From positions 1 through 6,131 of the forward strand of contig CAIVYV010000198.1 in the NCBI GenBank assembly GCA_903910215.1: DNA of 6,131 nt, in the 5' to 3' direction. Each line of letters starts with the position of its first letter. Positions within the stretch are counted from its first letter, which is position 1. Shown here one piece after another: positions 1-6,121 of this stretch. This stretch comes from an uncultured Pseudomonadota bacterium. GTDB lineage: Bacteria > Pseudomonadota > Gammaproteobacteria > Steroidobacterales > Steroidobacteraceae. A program made the position numbers and the translations under genes. The notes below the pieces were generated by a model that ran no database searches, had not been told where the DNA came from, and saw only the letters and a program-made list of their open reading frames with translations.

Positions 1-336
1 GAAAGCGGCGGCCAGATTTCCCGAGGTGATACCGCCGAAGGCCCGCGCCAGCAACATCGACTCCAAGGTCGGCGCGAAAGCAAGCCAAACAAATGACAAC
101 ACTGTGCCCGCAGAACTGATGATCAGGATCGGCTTGCGGCCGTAGGCATCACTAAATCGCCCCCAGATCGGGGTGGCCACCAACTGAAACAAAGAAAAAA
201 CGCCCGAGCCACCGAACGTCTTCCAAAAATCGGATGCTCCCATCGACTCGGCGACCAACGGAAAAGGAATCGTCGTGATTCCAAAACCTGCGAGGCTGAT
301 GAAAACGACCAGCCACAGGACGCCGAGTTTTTTCAC
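1..336 (-). CDS. MFS transporter, DHA1/Tet-type, N-terminal part (runs off left edge)
   Basis: The first 112 codons of a Major Facilitator Superfamily carrier of the inner membrane; the rest lies outside the window. Seen directly: TM1 at about residues 4-26 (LVVFISLAGFGI), TM2 at about 43-58, then the loop 2-3 motif A at 59-68 (GRFSDAYGRK), TM3 at about 70-88, and the start of TM4 with R98-A-F-G-G, resembling motif B (RxxxG). This pattern is that of the 12-TM DHA1 group, which includes tetracycline and multidrug proton antiporters. A specific drug cannot be inferred. I chose the GTG at 336 because it overlaps the stop of the upstream gene as GTGA and leaves a normal short N-terminus (M-K-K-L-G). 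An in-frame GTG at 348 is the alternative and would add four residues. It is the last visible member of the four-gene leftward operon. The role could be export of a toxic substrate or product, or uptake. Confidence 0.87.
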   Translation of the reverse strand, partial: MKKLGVLWLVVFISLAGFGITTIPFPLVAESMGASDFWKTFGGSGVFSLFQLVATPIWGRFSDAYGRKPILIISSAGTVLSFVWLAFAPTLESMLLARAFGGITSGNLAAAF

Positions 337-722
337 AGAGCGCGGCACCCGACCGAGGCGACCCGCTCGTCTTGCTCACCAGTGCCACCGGATACGCCAA
401 TGGCGCCGACACAATCACCATCCACCATCAGCGGCAGCCCGCCTTGCAAAGGCATCGCATCGAGCGCGAGCAACGCAGGCTGAGCGGCAACACGGCTCTC
501 GAGTGCACCGCTAGGCCCACGCATCAGCGCCGAGGTTCGTGCCTTACCGGTCGCAACCGTGATGGTGCTCGCGCGCGCATCGAGACGCTCGAACCACAGC
601 AGATGACCGCCGTCGTCGACGATCGCGATACTCATCGCGATCTTTTCCGCAAGCGCCGCATTTCTAGCCGCCTCGGCGATACGCCGAACATCATCGTGAG
701 TCAGACAAGGTTTGTTGCGCAT
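333..722 (-). CDS. HbpS/GlcG-like small protein (DUF336 family)
   Basis: A 129-residue protein of the HbpS/GlcG/PduO-C family (Pfam PF03928), about the usual length for a single domain. Family signatures are visible: VDDGGHLL at 35-42, F44-E-R-L-D48, the A59/K60-A-R-T-S-A helix, GGLP at 94-97, and the C-terminal GAIGVSGGTGEQDE at 106-119. There is no signal peptide, so unlike the secreted Streptomyces haem-binding HbpS it should be cytoplasmic. Known relatives bind haem or cobalamin, or have no assigned role (GlcG in glycolate operons). Members often sit in catabolic operons as accessories of unknown function. The start is ATG with a GAAGG ribosome binding site 10 nt upstream, inside the end of the preceding transporter gene, whose stop is 3 nt away. 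Its stop overlaps the start of the downstream MFS gene. The family call is firm; the ligand and role here are unknown. Confidence 0.9.
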   Translation of the reverse strand: MRNKPCLTHDDVRRIAEAARNAALAEKIAMSIAIVDDGGHLLWFERLDARASTITVATGKARTSALMRGPSGALESRVAAQPALLALDAMPLQGGLPLMVDGDCVGAIGVSGGTGEQDERVASVGCRAL

Positions 723-725
723 GGA

Positions 726-2066
726 TCAGTTACCTTCGCCCCAGTTGGCGGCTCTCTGGACAGCCACCCTATAGCTGTTGCGACCGTAGGCCAACATCGC
801 AATGCCCGCGAGGCCACCGGTCAGACAAACGAGTGCGAGCGCCGGCGCAATGCCAGTCTGGTAGTTGAAGACGTAATCCGACAGCAACCCCACCGCTCCA
901 GAACCGACGGCGATACCGACGAGGCCAGTCAATAGCGTATAGACCGCTACCACCTGACCACGCAGCTGGTTCGGCGTCACCTGGTTGAGAGCGGTCAAGG
1001 CAGCCGTGATAGCCCAAGTGGCAAATAGCGAGGTGCAGACATGTCCGATCAGCGCAAGCTCCGGAGTCGGCACCAAGCACTTGGCCGTACCGAAAACCGC
1101 CCACGCTGCACACTGCAACATCATCACGAGGATGGGGCCATCCGTTCGACCGCGCTTGGCGAGCCAAGTGAGCGACCAACCCGCCGTAATGGCACTGATG
1201 ATGCCGAAAGGCACACCCACCAGCGCCAGTGCCATTGCGATGCGCGTCGGCTCCCACTCGTGCACACGCACGAACAAGGTGGGGAACCACGCCAACTGAG
1301 CGTTGACGATCATGACGTTCATGATCGTTCCCATCATCACCGCCATCAGCGCAATTCGATTAGTGGACAATTCACGCCACAGCGGCACCAAAGAAATCTT
1401 GGTCCCCTGCGGGACATACCCGCCGCGGCGCTCAGGCTCACGAATGGTCAACGCCATCAGAATTGCCAGCAGCACACCGGGCACACCCACGATGAAGAAG
1501 ACGATGTGCCAATCGGCGAAACCGCCGAGCAACGATGGCATCCAACTGCGAACCGTGTCGGCGAAGCCGATCGCGACACCACCCAACAAATAGGCAATCC
1601 CGATGCCGATGGAGCCACCCATCGCGAACACACCGTAGGCGCGCGGTCGATCCTTGGGCGGAAAGTAATCGGCGATCAGCGAAGATGAACCCGGCGTGAT
1701 CGTCGCCTCACCTGCTCCCATGACGACGCGCGAGGCGAACAGCGACCAGAACGAGTTCGAGAGACCGCCTGCGATCGTGCCGCAAGACCAGATGAACGAG
1801 CCACCCCAGACGACCGTCTTGCGACTCCAGCGATCGACGAGAAAACCGATAGGCAACGTGAACAGACTGTAGAAGAGCGCGAACGCAAGACCTTGGATGA
1901 TGCCGATCTCGGTATCACTCAGATTCAGATCTTCTTTGATGGGCTTGACCAGCAAACCGATCACGATGCGATCGACGACGCCGCTCGCGTAGGAAATCAC
2001 CAACAGCGCGACGACGTACCACGAATAGACGCGATTCGGCCACGGCTTCTCAGCTTCCGTACTCAT
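726..2066 (-). CDS. MFS transporter, spinster-like
   Basis: A 446-residue inner-membrane carrier of the Major Facilitator Superfamily with the length and repeat of a complete 12-TM protein. Visible marks are: TM1 at about 15-38 carrying D32-R33; loop 2-3 motif A at 74-83 (G-F-L-V-D-R-W-S-R-K); TM4 with R112-x3-G116-A-G-E119; and the following T-P-G-S-S-S-L-I-A-D-Y-F-P segment. The TM1 Asp-Arg pair and the TM4 Glu match the charged residues implicated in proton coupling in bacterial spinster homologues. The bacterial relatives are mostly uncharacterised and frequently found in catabolic clusters; eukaryotic ones move lipids such as sphingosine-1-phosphate. I start at the ATG at 2066, which gives M-S-T-E-A-E-K-P-W-P before TM1 and lies 5 nt after the flavoprotein stop. 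The open frame extends up to a TTG at 2138, but those 24 extra residues overlap the flavoprotein gene and look non-native. Probable role: uptake of the compound processed by the flavoprotein, or export of its product. Confidence 0.92.
   Translation of the reverse strand: MSTEAEKPWPNRVYSWYVVALLVISYASGVVDRIVIGLLVKPIKEDLNLSDTEIGIIQGLAFALFYSLFTLPIGFLVDRWSRKTVVWGGSFIWSCGTIAGGLSNSFWSLFASRVVMGAGEATITPGSSSLIADYFPPKDRPRAYGVFAMGGSIGIGIAYLLGGVAIGFADTVRSWMPSLLGGFADWHIVFFIVGVPGVLLAILMALTIREPERRGGYVPQGTKISLVPLWRELSTNRIALMAVMMGTIMNVMIVNAQLAWFPTLFVRVHEWEPTRIAMALALVGVPFGIISAITAGWSLTWLAKRGRTDGPILVMMLQCAAWAVFGTAKCLVPTPELALIGHVCTSLFATWAITAALTALNQVTPNQLRGQVVAVYTLLTGLVGIAVGSGAVGLLSDYVFNYQTGIAPALALVCLTGGLAGIAMLAYGRNSYRVAVQRAANWGEGN
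733..737 (-). promoter_or_regulatory. Ribosome binding site of the HbpS-like gene
   Basis: GAAGG on the minus strand, with 10 nt to the ATG at 722. It lies within the last codons of the upstream transporter gene. It supports the chosen start and independent initiation inside the operon. Confidence 0.55.
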
Positions 2067-2071
2067 GCTCT

Positions 2072-4051
2072 TCAAACCCCCATACCGGCGCGATAACCCT
2101 CGCCCGTCGCAATCAACAAAGAACGCGGTGCGTGACAATCACCCACCTGCAACAACTCGATACCCGCTGCTCGCAGCGGACCGACCAACTCGTCATTCGG
2201 CACACGCGGTGTCGCATGCGTGACCAGCGCGACGTCATCGATGTATCGCATCGGACCTGCATTCACCGGTCGCAAAGTCATGCGCCCTTCGAACAAGCCC
2301 TCATCGAAAACGGGCTCACACCAGTTTTGCACTTCGATGCCGAGCGCAGGCAAACGCCGATGGATACCCTGCCGATTCACAAGCGGCTCCTCGGCGGCCA
2401 CGCCTTCGCGCGGCGTGACGATGACGACTCGATCGTATCGCTGCGTCAACAACTGCGCCGTTGCATAAGTGAATGCGGTGTGATCCTGATCGTAAATCAC
2501 CGCGGTGCCCGCTTCTCGCGCACGACGAATCGAAAATCGCGCTGCAACCGCACGCACGTCGGGGAAGAACTCTTCGTCGCGATAGTCTTCAGGCAACCAG
2601 TGCGGCCAAGCAGGGGTTGAACCACACGCGAGGATCACGGCATCCGGCTGCAAGGCAAGCACGTCTTCCGCGCTCGCCCGATGATCGAAGTGGAACTTCA
2701 CGCCAAACTCATCGGCACGGAGTCGCTGGTAGTCGTAGACACTGCTGAGGTTCTCAGCTCCGGGCAGCAGCGAGTGCAAACGCGTTTTGCCACCCACATC
2801 GGAACTCGCCGCAAACACCGATACTTCGTGACCTCGCGCCGCAGCCACCCACGCAGCCTCGAGCCCCGCAGGACCTGCGCCCACCACAACAATGCGGCGC
2901 GACTGCGCCACTCGAGTCGGTTGCCAATCCGCCTCGTCATCGGCACCGACGCGCGGATTGTTGTCACAGGAGATCGTGCTGCCACCGACGATCGCGCCCC
3001 AACAGGTGTTGCAGGAAACGCAGTAACGAATCTGTGCCTCGCGGCCCTGCTCGGCCTTGATTCCCCAAGCCGGATCGGTCACGAGCGGCCTGCCGAGCAT
3101 GACGAGATCGGCAAGACCATCTCGCACGAACCTTTCGCCTTCATTGGGATCGGTGATGAGCCCGAGTGCGCCGATCGCCGTACCCGGCGCTTCCTTCGCC
3201 AGCATCGCGATCTTGTCGATGTACGGCGAGCGAGGTCCGTGCAGATCGGGCAAGTGCCAGTCGAGCGTGTTGGAGTGCGCACCCCAGCACCAGGTGAGGT
3301 AGTCAGCGACACCCGTCGCGTGGATCAGACGAGTGACCGCCGCTGCCGTCTCGAGGTCGATGCCGTCCGGCATCCCATCTTCGCCGGGCAATTTAACGCC
3401 GATCAAAAACTCGTCACCACAACGCGCGCGTAGCGCCAAGCAAAGCTCTGTGAGCAGACGCGCTCGCCCCTCGAGATCTCCACCGAATCGATCACGACGA
3501 ATGTTTGATCGCGATGCCAGAAATTGATGGAACAGATGGCCGTGACCGGCGGAGATCTCGACGCCCGAGAAACCCGCATCACGCAAAATGAGCGCTGAAT
3601 CGGCAAAATCCTGAATCAACGCCTCGACTTCGTACGTCTCGAGCGCATGCGGCACAGTCCAGCTCAGATCATCCGGTAACGCTGAAGGACCGATCGCGTC
3701 ATGAGATCGTCCAGGCTGATGGCGTCCGCGACCCGGATCCTGAATTTGCGCCATCAAATGCGAGTCGTGCGCGCGCACCGCCGCAGCCCAACGCGCAAGA
3801 CCGGAACGATTATCCGGATCGCGCACCATCACCTTCTGCAGATTGCGCTGACGCGGCAACAAATTCAGTGGCTCGGTGATGAGCATCGAGGCGCCGCCGC
3901 GCGCACGATTAGCGTGGTAAATCACGAGCTTGTCGGTGACCTTGCCGCCGGCCACGTAGCGGGTAGACATGGACGCGTGCACCAGTCGGTTACGCAGCGT
4001 CACGTGCCGCAAACGTAGCGGCGAAAACAGGTTTGGGTAAGGAGTAGTCAC
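2072..4051 (-). CDS. Fe-S flavoprotein of the Old Yellow Enzyme / 2,4-dienoyl-CoA reductase / trimethylamine dehydrogenase type
   Basis: A 659-residue, three-part oxidoreductase of the size of FadH and trimethylamine dehydrogenase (TMADH). Residues ~5-335 form the FMN TIM barrel: N-terminal LFSPLRL, H170-G-H172-L-x3-Q-F-L followed by R-D-R-F-G-G-D-L-E-G-R, then G-A-L-G and M-L-G-R-P near 319-322. A 4Fe-4S motif follows with C344, C347, C350 and C362. Residues ~386-659 form the dinucleotide-binding part: G391-A-G-P-A-G396 for FAD or ADP, and a C-terminal V-G-D638-C-x2-P-R. The inner nucleotide domain near 516-546 lacks a GxGxxG loop (D521-Q-D-H524 instead), as in TMADH-like enzymes. The usual barrel signature H-x-x-H/N-G-Y reads S167-A-G-H170-G-H172. 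Expected chemistry is flavin reduction of an enone/dienoyl substrate or oxidative N-demethylation; the substrate is unknown. The start is a GTG with no clear Shine-Dalgarno and no alternative nearby. It is the first gene of the leftward operon. Confidence 0.93.
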   Translation of the reverse strand: MTTPYPNLFSPLRLRHVTLRNRLVHASMSTRYVAGGKVTDKLVIYHANRARGGASMLITEPLNLLPRQRNLQKVMVRDPDNRSGLARWAAAVRAHDSHLMAQIQDPGRGRHQPGRSHDAIGPSALPDDLSWTVPHALETYEVEALIQDFADSALILRDAGFSGVEISAGHGHLFHQFLASRSNIRRDRFGGDLEGRARLLTELCLALRARCGDEFLIGVKLPGEDGMPDGIDLETAAAVTRLIHATGVADYLTWCWGAHSNTLDWHLPDLHGPRSPYIDKIAMLAKEAPGTAIGALGLITDPNEGERFVRDGLADLVMLGRPLVTDPAWGIKAEQGREAQIRYCVSCNTCWGAIVGGSTISCDNNPRVGADDEADWQPTRVAQSRRIVVVGAGPAGLEAAWVAAARGHEVSVFAASSDVGGKTRLHSLLPGAENLSSVYDYQRLRADEFGVKFHFDHRASAEDVLALQPDAVILACGSTPAWPHWLPEDYRDEEFFPDVRAVAARFSIRRAREAGTAVIYDQDHTAFTYATAQLLTQRYDRVVIVTPREGVAAEEPLVNRQGIHRRLPALGIEVQNWCEPVFDEGLFEGRMTLRPVNAGPMRYIDDVALVTHATPRVPNDELVGPLRAAGIELLQVGDCHAPRSLLIATGEGYRAGMGV

Positions 4052-4073
4052 GCGAAGACCGATGTTAGCCGCA

Positions 4074-4094
4074 AACGCTGCTCATCATAGCGTT
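4074..4094. repeat. Inverted repeat, candidate operator in the divergent promoter region
   Basis: AACGCT at 4074-4079 and AGCGTT at 4089-4094 are perfect 6-bp arms separated by 9 bp. The spacer and inner arm contain the -10 box of the leftward promoter, so a dimeric regulator bound here could block the flavoprotein operon. Six-bp arms can occur by chance, and no regulator gene is in the window. Confidence 0.35.
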
Positions 4095-4107
4095 GTGTTG
4101 GTAGGAT
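4079..4107 (+). promoter_or_regulatory. Weak candidate promoter for the rightward VOC gene
   Basis: TGCTCA (4079-4084, 3 of 6 matches) and TAGGAT (4102-4107, 4 of 6 matches) are 17 bp apart. This would place the transcript start near 4114, about 23 nt before the ATG at 4137. It overlaps the leftward promoter face to face. The match is poor and the true promoter could differ. Confidence 0.22.
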
Positions 4108-4112
4108 GCCAT
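4084..4112 (-). promoter_or_regulatory. Predicted sigma-70-type promoter of the leftward flavoprotein operon
   Basis: On the minus strand, ATGGCA (4112-4107, 4 of 6 matches to TTGACA) is followed by a 17-bp spacer and TATGAT (4089-4084, 5 of 6 matches to TATAAT). Transcription would begin near 4077, giving a leader of about 25 nt before the GTG at 4051. This is the best promoter match in the 85-bp divergent region. Confidence 0.5.
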
Positions 4113-4123
4113 CGTCAGGACAA

Positions 4124-4133
4124 CTCACGTGAG
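4124..4133. repeat. 10-bp perfect palindrome ahead of the VOC gene
   Basis: CTCACGTGAG is self-complementary over 10 bp and ends 3 nt before the VOC gene ATG, covering its only nearby ribosome-binding-like bases (GTGAG). It may be a small operator or chance; a 10-bp palindrome somewhere in 85 bp is not rare enough to be decisive. Confidence 0.25.
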
Positions 4134-4136
4134 CCT

Positions 4137-5138
4137 ATGAACAACCGTCGATCGATTTTCCGAAGTGCGCTCGCCTTGATGGCGGCGGTGATCTGTCTCG
4201 ATGTCACTACTGCGCTGGCGAATGGCCCGGCGTTGCAGCGCATCACGATGGCCACGTTCACTTCAGCAGACTTGGCGGGCGTCGAGCGAGACTATGCGCG
4301 CTGGTTGGGATACCAGGTGCGCGAGCGAGGTGTCGTGAGCCCTGAACTTGCCAAGGCCTGGGGTGCGCCCGGTGCTGCCGGCAAACGTTACCTGTTATTG
4401 AGTTCCGAGCCGTCACCCGATGTATTCGTTCGAGTGATCGAAGGAAAAGCGGCCCCGGCGGACTTGCTGCCGCTGACCACCTGGGGTTGGAACGGCATCG
4501 AAATCATCATCGATGACCCGGTTGCGCTGCGCGAGCAACTGCGTGAGTCACCCTTCCGCGTCATTGGTGAACCCGCGCCGCTCGGCGCATTTCCCACCAT
4601 CAAAGCATTTCAGGTCGTAGGTCCGAGCGGTGAAGTGTTGTACCTGACCGCCGAGACGGGCGATCGGAGCAAATCCATCTTGCCGCCACCCGGTGGCCCG
4701 GTGGGACGTATCTTCATCATGGTCGTCGGCGGCCCTGACATCGACGCGCTGCTCGACTTCTACTCGAGTCGCTTCAACCTCGTGCGCAATCCAGCACGCA
4801 TGCTCGCCGTCGGTGTCGTCAAGCGTGCTCAGCAGTTGGCCGACGGCGAACTCACTCCGCTTGCCACTGCACGTCTCGCCGAACGCGGCAATCTGATCGA
4901 GTTCGATGGCTACTCAAGCCGTACTCGGGCACGCCCGGTCGAACCAGGCCAGTTACCGCCGGGTATCGTCTCAACGACCTTTGCCGTCACCGACCTCGAC
5001 GCTCTCAAAGTTGATTGGATCGCACCACCGGCTCGTCATGAGGGCTTGGCTTATCAAGGCAAGCGCGCGGGCACGCTGCGTGGACCGGCAGGCGAATTGA
5101 TCGAGCTGATCGAAACGGGCTCGGCCGCAGCGCGCTAA
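4137..5138 (+). CDS. Secreted tandem VOC/glyoxalase-fold protein
   Basis: A 333-residue protein with a Sec signal peptide: N-R-R near the N-terminus, a hydrophobic core at about 10-21, and a likely cut after A26-L-A28. It should be periplasmic. The mature part reads as four beta-alpha-beta-beta-beta modules of the vicinal oxygen chelate fold: about 35-103, 117-172, 190-258 and 276-327. Module starts and ends are recognisable (D-Y-A-R-W-L-G-Y; S-G-E-V-L-Y-L; D-F-Y-S-S-R-F-N-L; A-G-E-L-I-E-L). Usual metal-ligand positions are mostly not His/Glu: no His at either repeat start and Y169 where Glu is common, although E255 and E323 are present. It may therefore bind a ligand rather than act as a metalloenzyme. 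I chose the ATG at 4137 because it puts the signal peptide at the N-terminus; an in-frame ATG at 4062 would bury it. Transcribed away from the flavoprotein operon, with which it may share control. The reaction, if any, is unknown. Confidence 0.82.
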   Translation: MNNRRSIFRSALALMAAVICLDVTTALANGPALQRITMATFTSADLAGVERDYARWLGYQVRERGVVSPELAKAWGAPGAAGKRYLLLSSEPSPDVFVRVIEGKAAPADLLPLTTWGWNGIEIIIDDPVALREQLRESPFRVIGEPAPLGAFPTIKAFQVVGPSGEVLYLTAETGDRSKSILPPPGGPVGRIFIMVVGGPDIDALLDFYSSRFNLVRNPARMLAVGVVKRAQQLADGELTPLATARLAERGNLIEFDGYSSRTRARPVEPGQLPPGIVSTTFAVTDLDALKVDWIAPPARHEGLAYQGKRAGTLRGPAGELIELIETGSAAAR

Positions 5139-5155
5139 CGGCTCGTGATGACGAC

Positions 5156-6121
5156 TTAGGCGCTCGCGCCGAACACGTATACGGTGCTGCCGTGTGCGCT
5201 CACGTGCGCCGCAAAACTACGCTCGCGCTCGAAACCGGCAGCGACGATCTCTTCGAGCATGTCGCGCTCGGCAAACCCGGTCCAGAACGGCTCACCGTTC
5301 CATCGTACCTGCCAGTCGTTCATGACTTGATCATCGAACCCCAAGCGATTGAGCTGCGTCGGCACATCGAGGTGCAGCATCACGCCACCGGGTCGAAGCA
5401 ACCGTCGGCACTCACGCAGAATCTGCGGTAGTCGTGCCGAATTGGTTTCGTGGAACAGGATGTTCGACAACACGAGATCGAAACTGCCGGCCTCGAAGGA
5501 TGTCTTGGCCGCGTCTTGCTGATGGAAGTGAATCGGCACGCCCCGCTCTTCGGCCATCAAGTGTCCGACGCGAAGCAAGCCGGCGGCCACATCGACGCCG
5601 TGATATTCCGCGTCAGGGAAAGCGCGGGAGATCGCTTGCGAATGCACGCCGATTCCACAACCGAGATCGAGGACGCGACGCGGCGACAAAGAACCGAAGC
5701 GTTCTTGCAGCTGATTCAGCAAGGGCGCTGCACGTCCATCCCCGGTCGCATTTTTTTGACCCTTGCCAACGGCATAGATCGCTGACGCACCGAAGTAGCG
5801 CAGACCCGGCGCGACGTCATCGATATCTTGGCGCCCGACGAAACCGCCAGGCTGGCGATGAATCTCGGTATTACCGATCGGCGGCGGCACGGCTAACTTC
5901 GGATTGAGCGACAGGGAGCCATATCGCGTATCCGAAGAGTGCAGCGCCGCATATCGACGCTCGACATCGGGCAATACCCGCGCCACGGTGCGCTCGATCG
6001 CATCCCACATCATGGTCTGCGAATGATGAGTGAGGACCGCCCAAAGCTTGAATTCGTTACGCTGCGAGAGCGGCGTGGCAACTTCGCGGCGATGCGTCGG
6101 CTCCGCGCCCTGACTCGACAC
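5156..6121 (-). CDS. Class I SAM-dependent methyltransferase with N-terminal extension
   Basis: A 321-residue cytoplasmic protein if started at the GTG at 6121. The frame stays open to the window edge, so the true start may lie outside. The C-terminal half is a Rossmann-like methyltransferase domain. It has motif I V150-L-D-L-G-C-G-I-G158 for S-adenosylmethionine, the acidic post-I segment G-V-D177, Q-Q-D203 as the probable adenine contact, F-D-L-V-L-S-N (214-220), and the post-III L-L-R-P-G-G-V (241-247). The first ~145 residues are not part of that fold; they include a P-P-P-I-G-N segment near 79-84 and R-Q-P-G-G near 89-93, and probably shape the substrate site. The substrate is not recognisable (small molecule more likely than nucleic acid or protein, by inference). 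It converges on the VOC gene with a 17-bp gap (5139-5155) in which I see no terminator. It belongs to a separate transcription unit from the flavoprotein operon. Confidence 0.87.
   Translation of the reverse strand: MSSQGAEPTHRREVATPLSQRNEFKLWAVLTHHSQTMMWDAIERTVARVLPDVERRYAALHSSDTRYGSLSLNPKLAVPPPIGNTEIHRQPGGFVGRQDIDDVAPGLRYFGASAIYAVGKGQKNATGDGRAAPLLNQLQERFGSLSPRRVLDLGCGIGVHSQAISRAFPDAEYHGVDVAAGLLRVGHLMAEERGVPIHFHQQDAAKTSFEAGSFDLVLSNILFHETNSARLPQILRECRRLLRPGGVMLHLDVPTQLNRLGFDDQVMNDWQVRWNGEPFWTGFAERDMLEEIVAAGFERERSFAAHVSAHGSTVYVFGASA

Noticed and set aside
152..421. Minus-strand open frame across the junction of the HbpS-like and second MFS genes
   Set aside because: It is out of frame with both genes. 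The alternative frame there gives clear MFS motifs (GRFSDAYGRK) and the HbpS-like C-terminus.
2067..2138. Longer N-terminus of the spinster-like transporter starting at TTG 2138
   Set aside because: It would overlap the end of the flavoprotein gene and add 24 polar residues with no family match. The ATG at 2066 is well placed.
372..3433. Long open frames on the plus strand across the leftward operon (for example 1041-1688 and 2681-3433)
   Set aside because: They lie antisense to well-recognised proteins, have Arg/His/Thr-rich compositions typical of reverse-complement reading of GC-rich genes, and show no family motif.
4062..4136. Upstream ATG at 4062 for the VOC gene
   Set aside because: It adds 25 unrelated residues in front of a good signal peptide and would use the bases of the divergent promoter region as coding sequence.
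4182..4199. Lipoprotein signal in the VOC protein (C20)
   Set aside because: The residues before C20 are A-V-I, which do not fit a lipobox. The A-L-A site at 26-28 fits ordinary signal peptidase cleavage better.
5139..5170. Bidirectional terminator between the convergent VOC and methyltransferase genes
   Set aside because: The only hairpin is GGCG-CTCG-CGCC at 5159-5170. It is short, lies inside the methyltransferase coding end, and no T-run follows on either strand.
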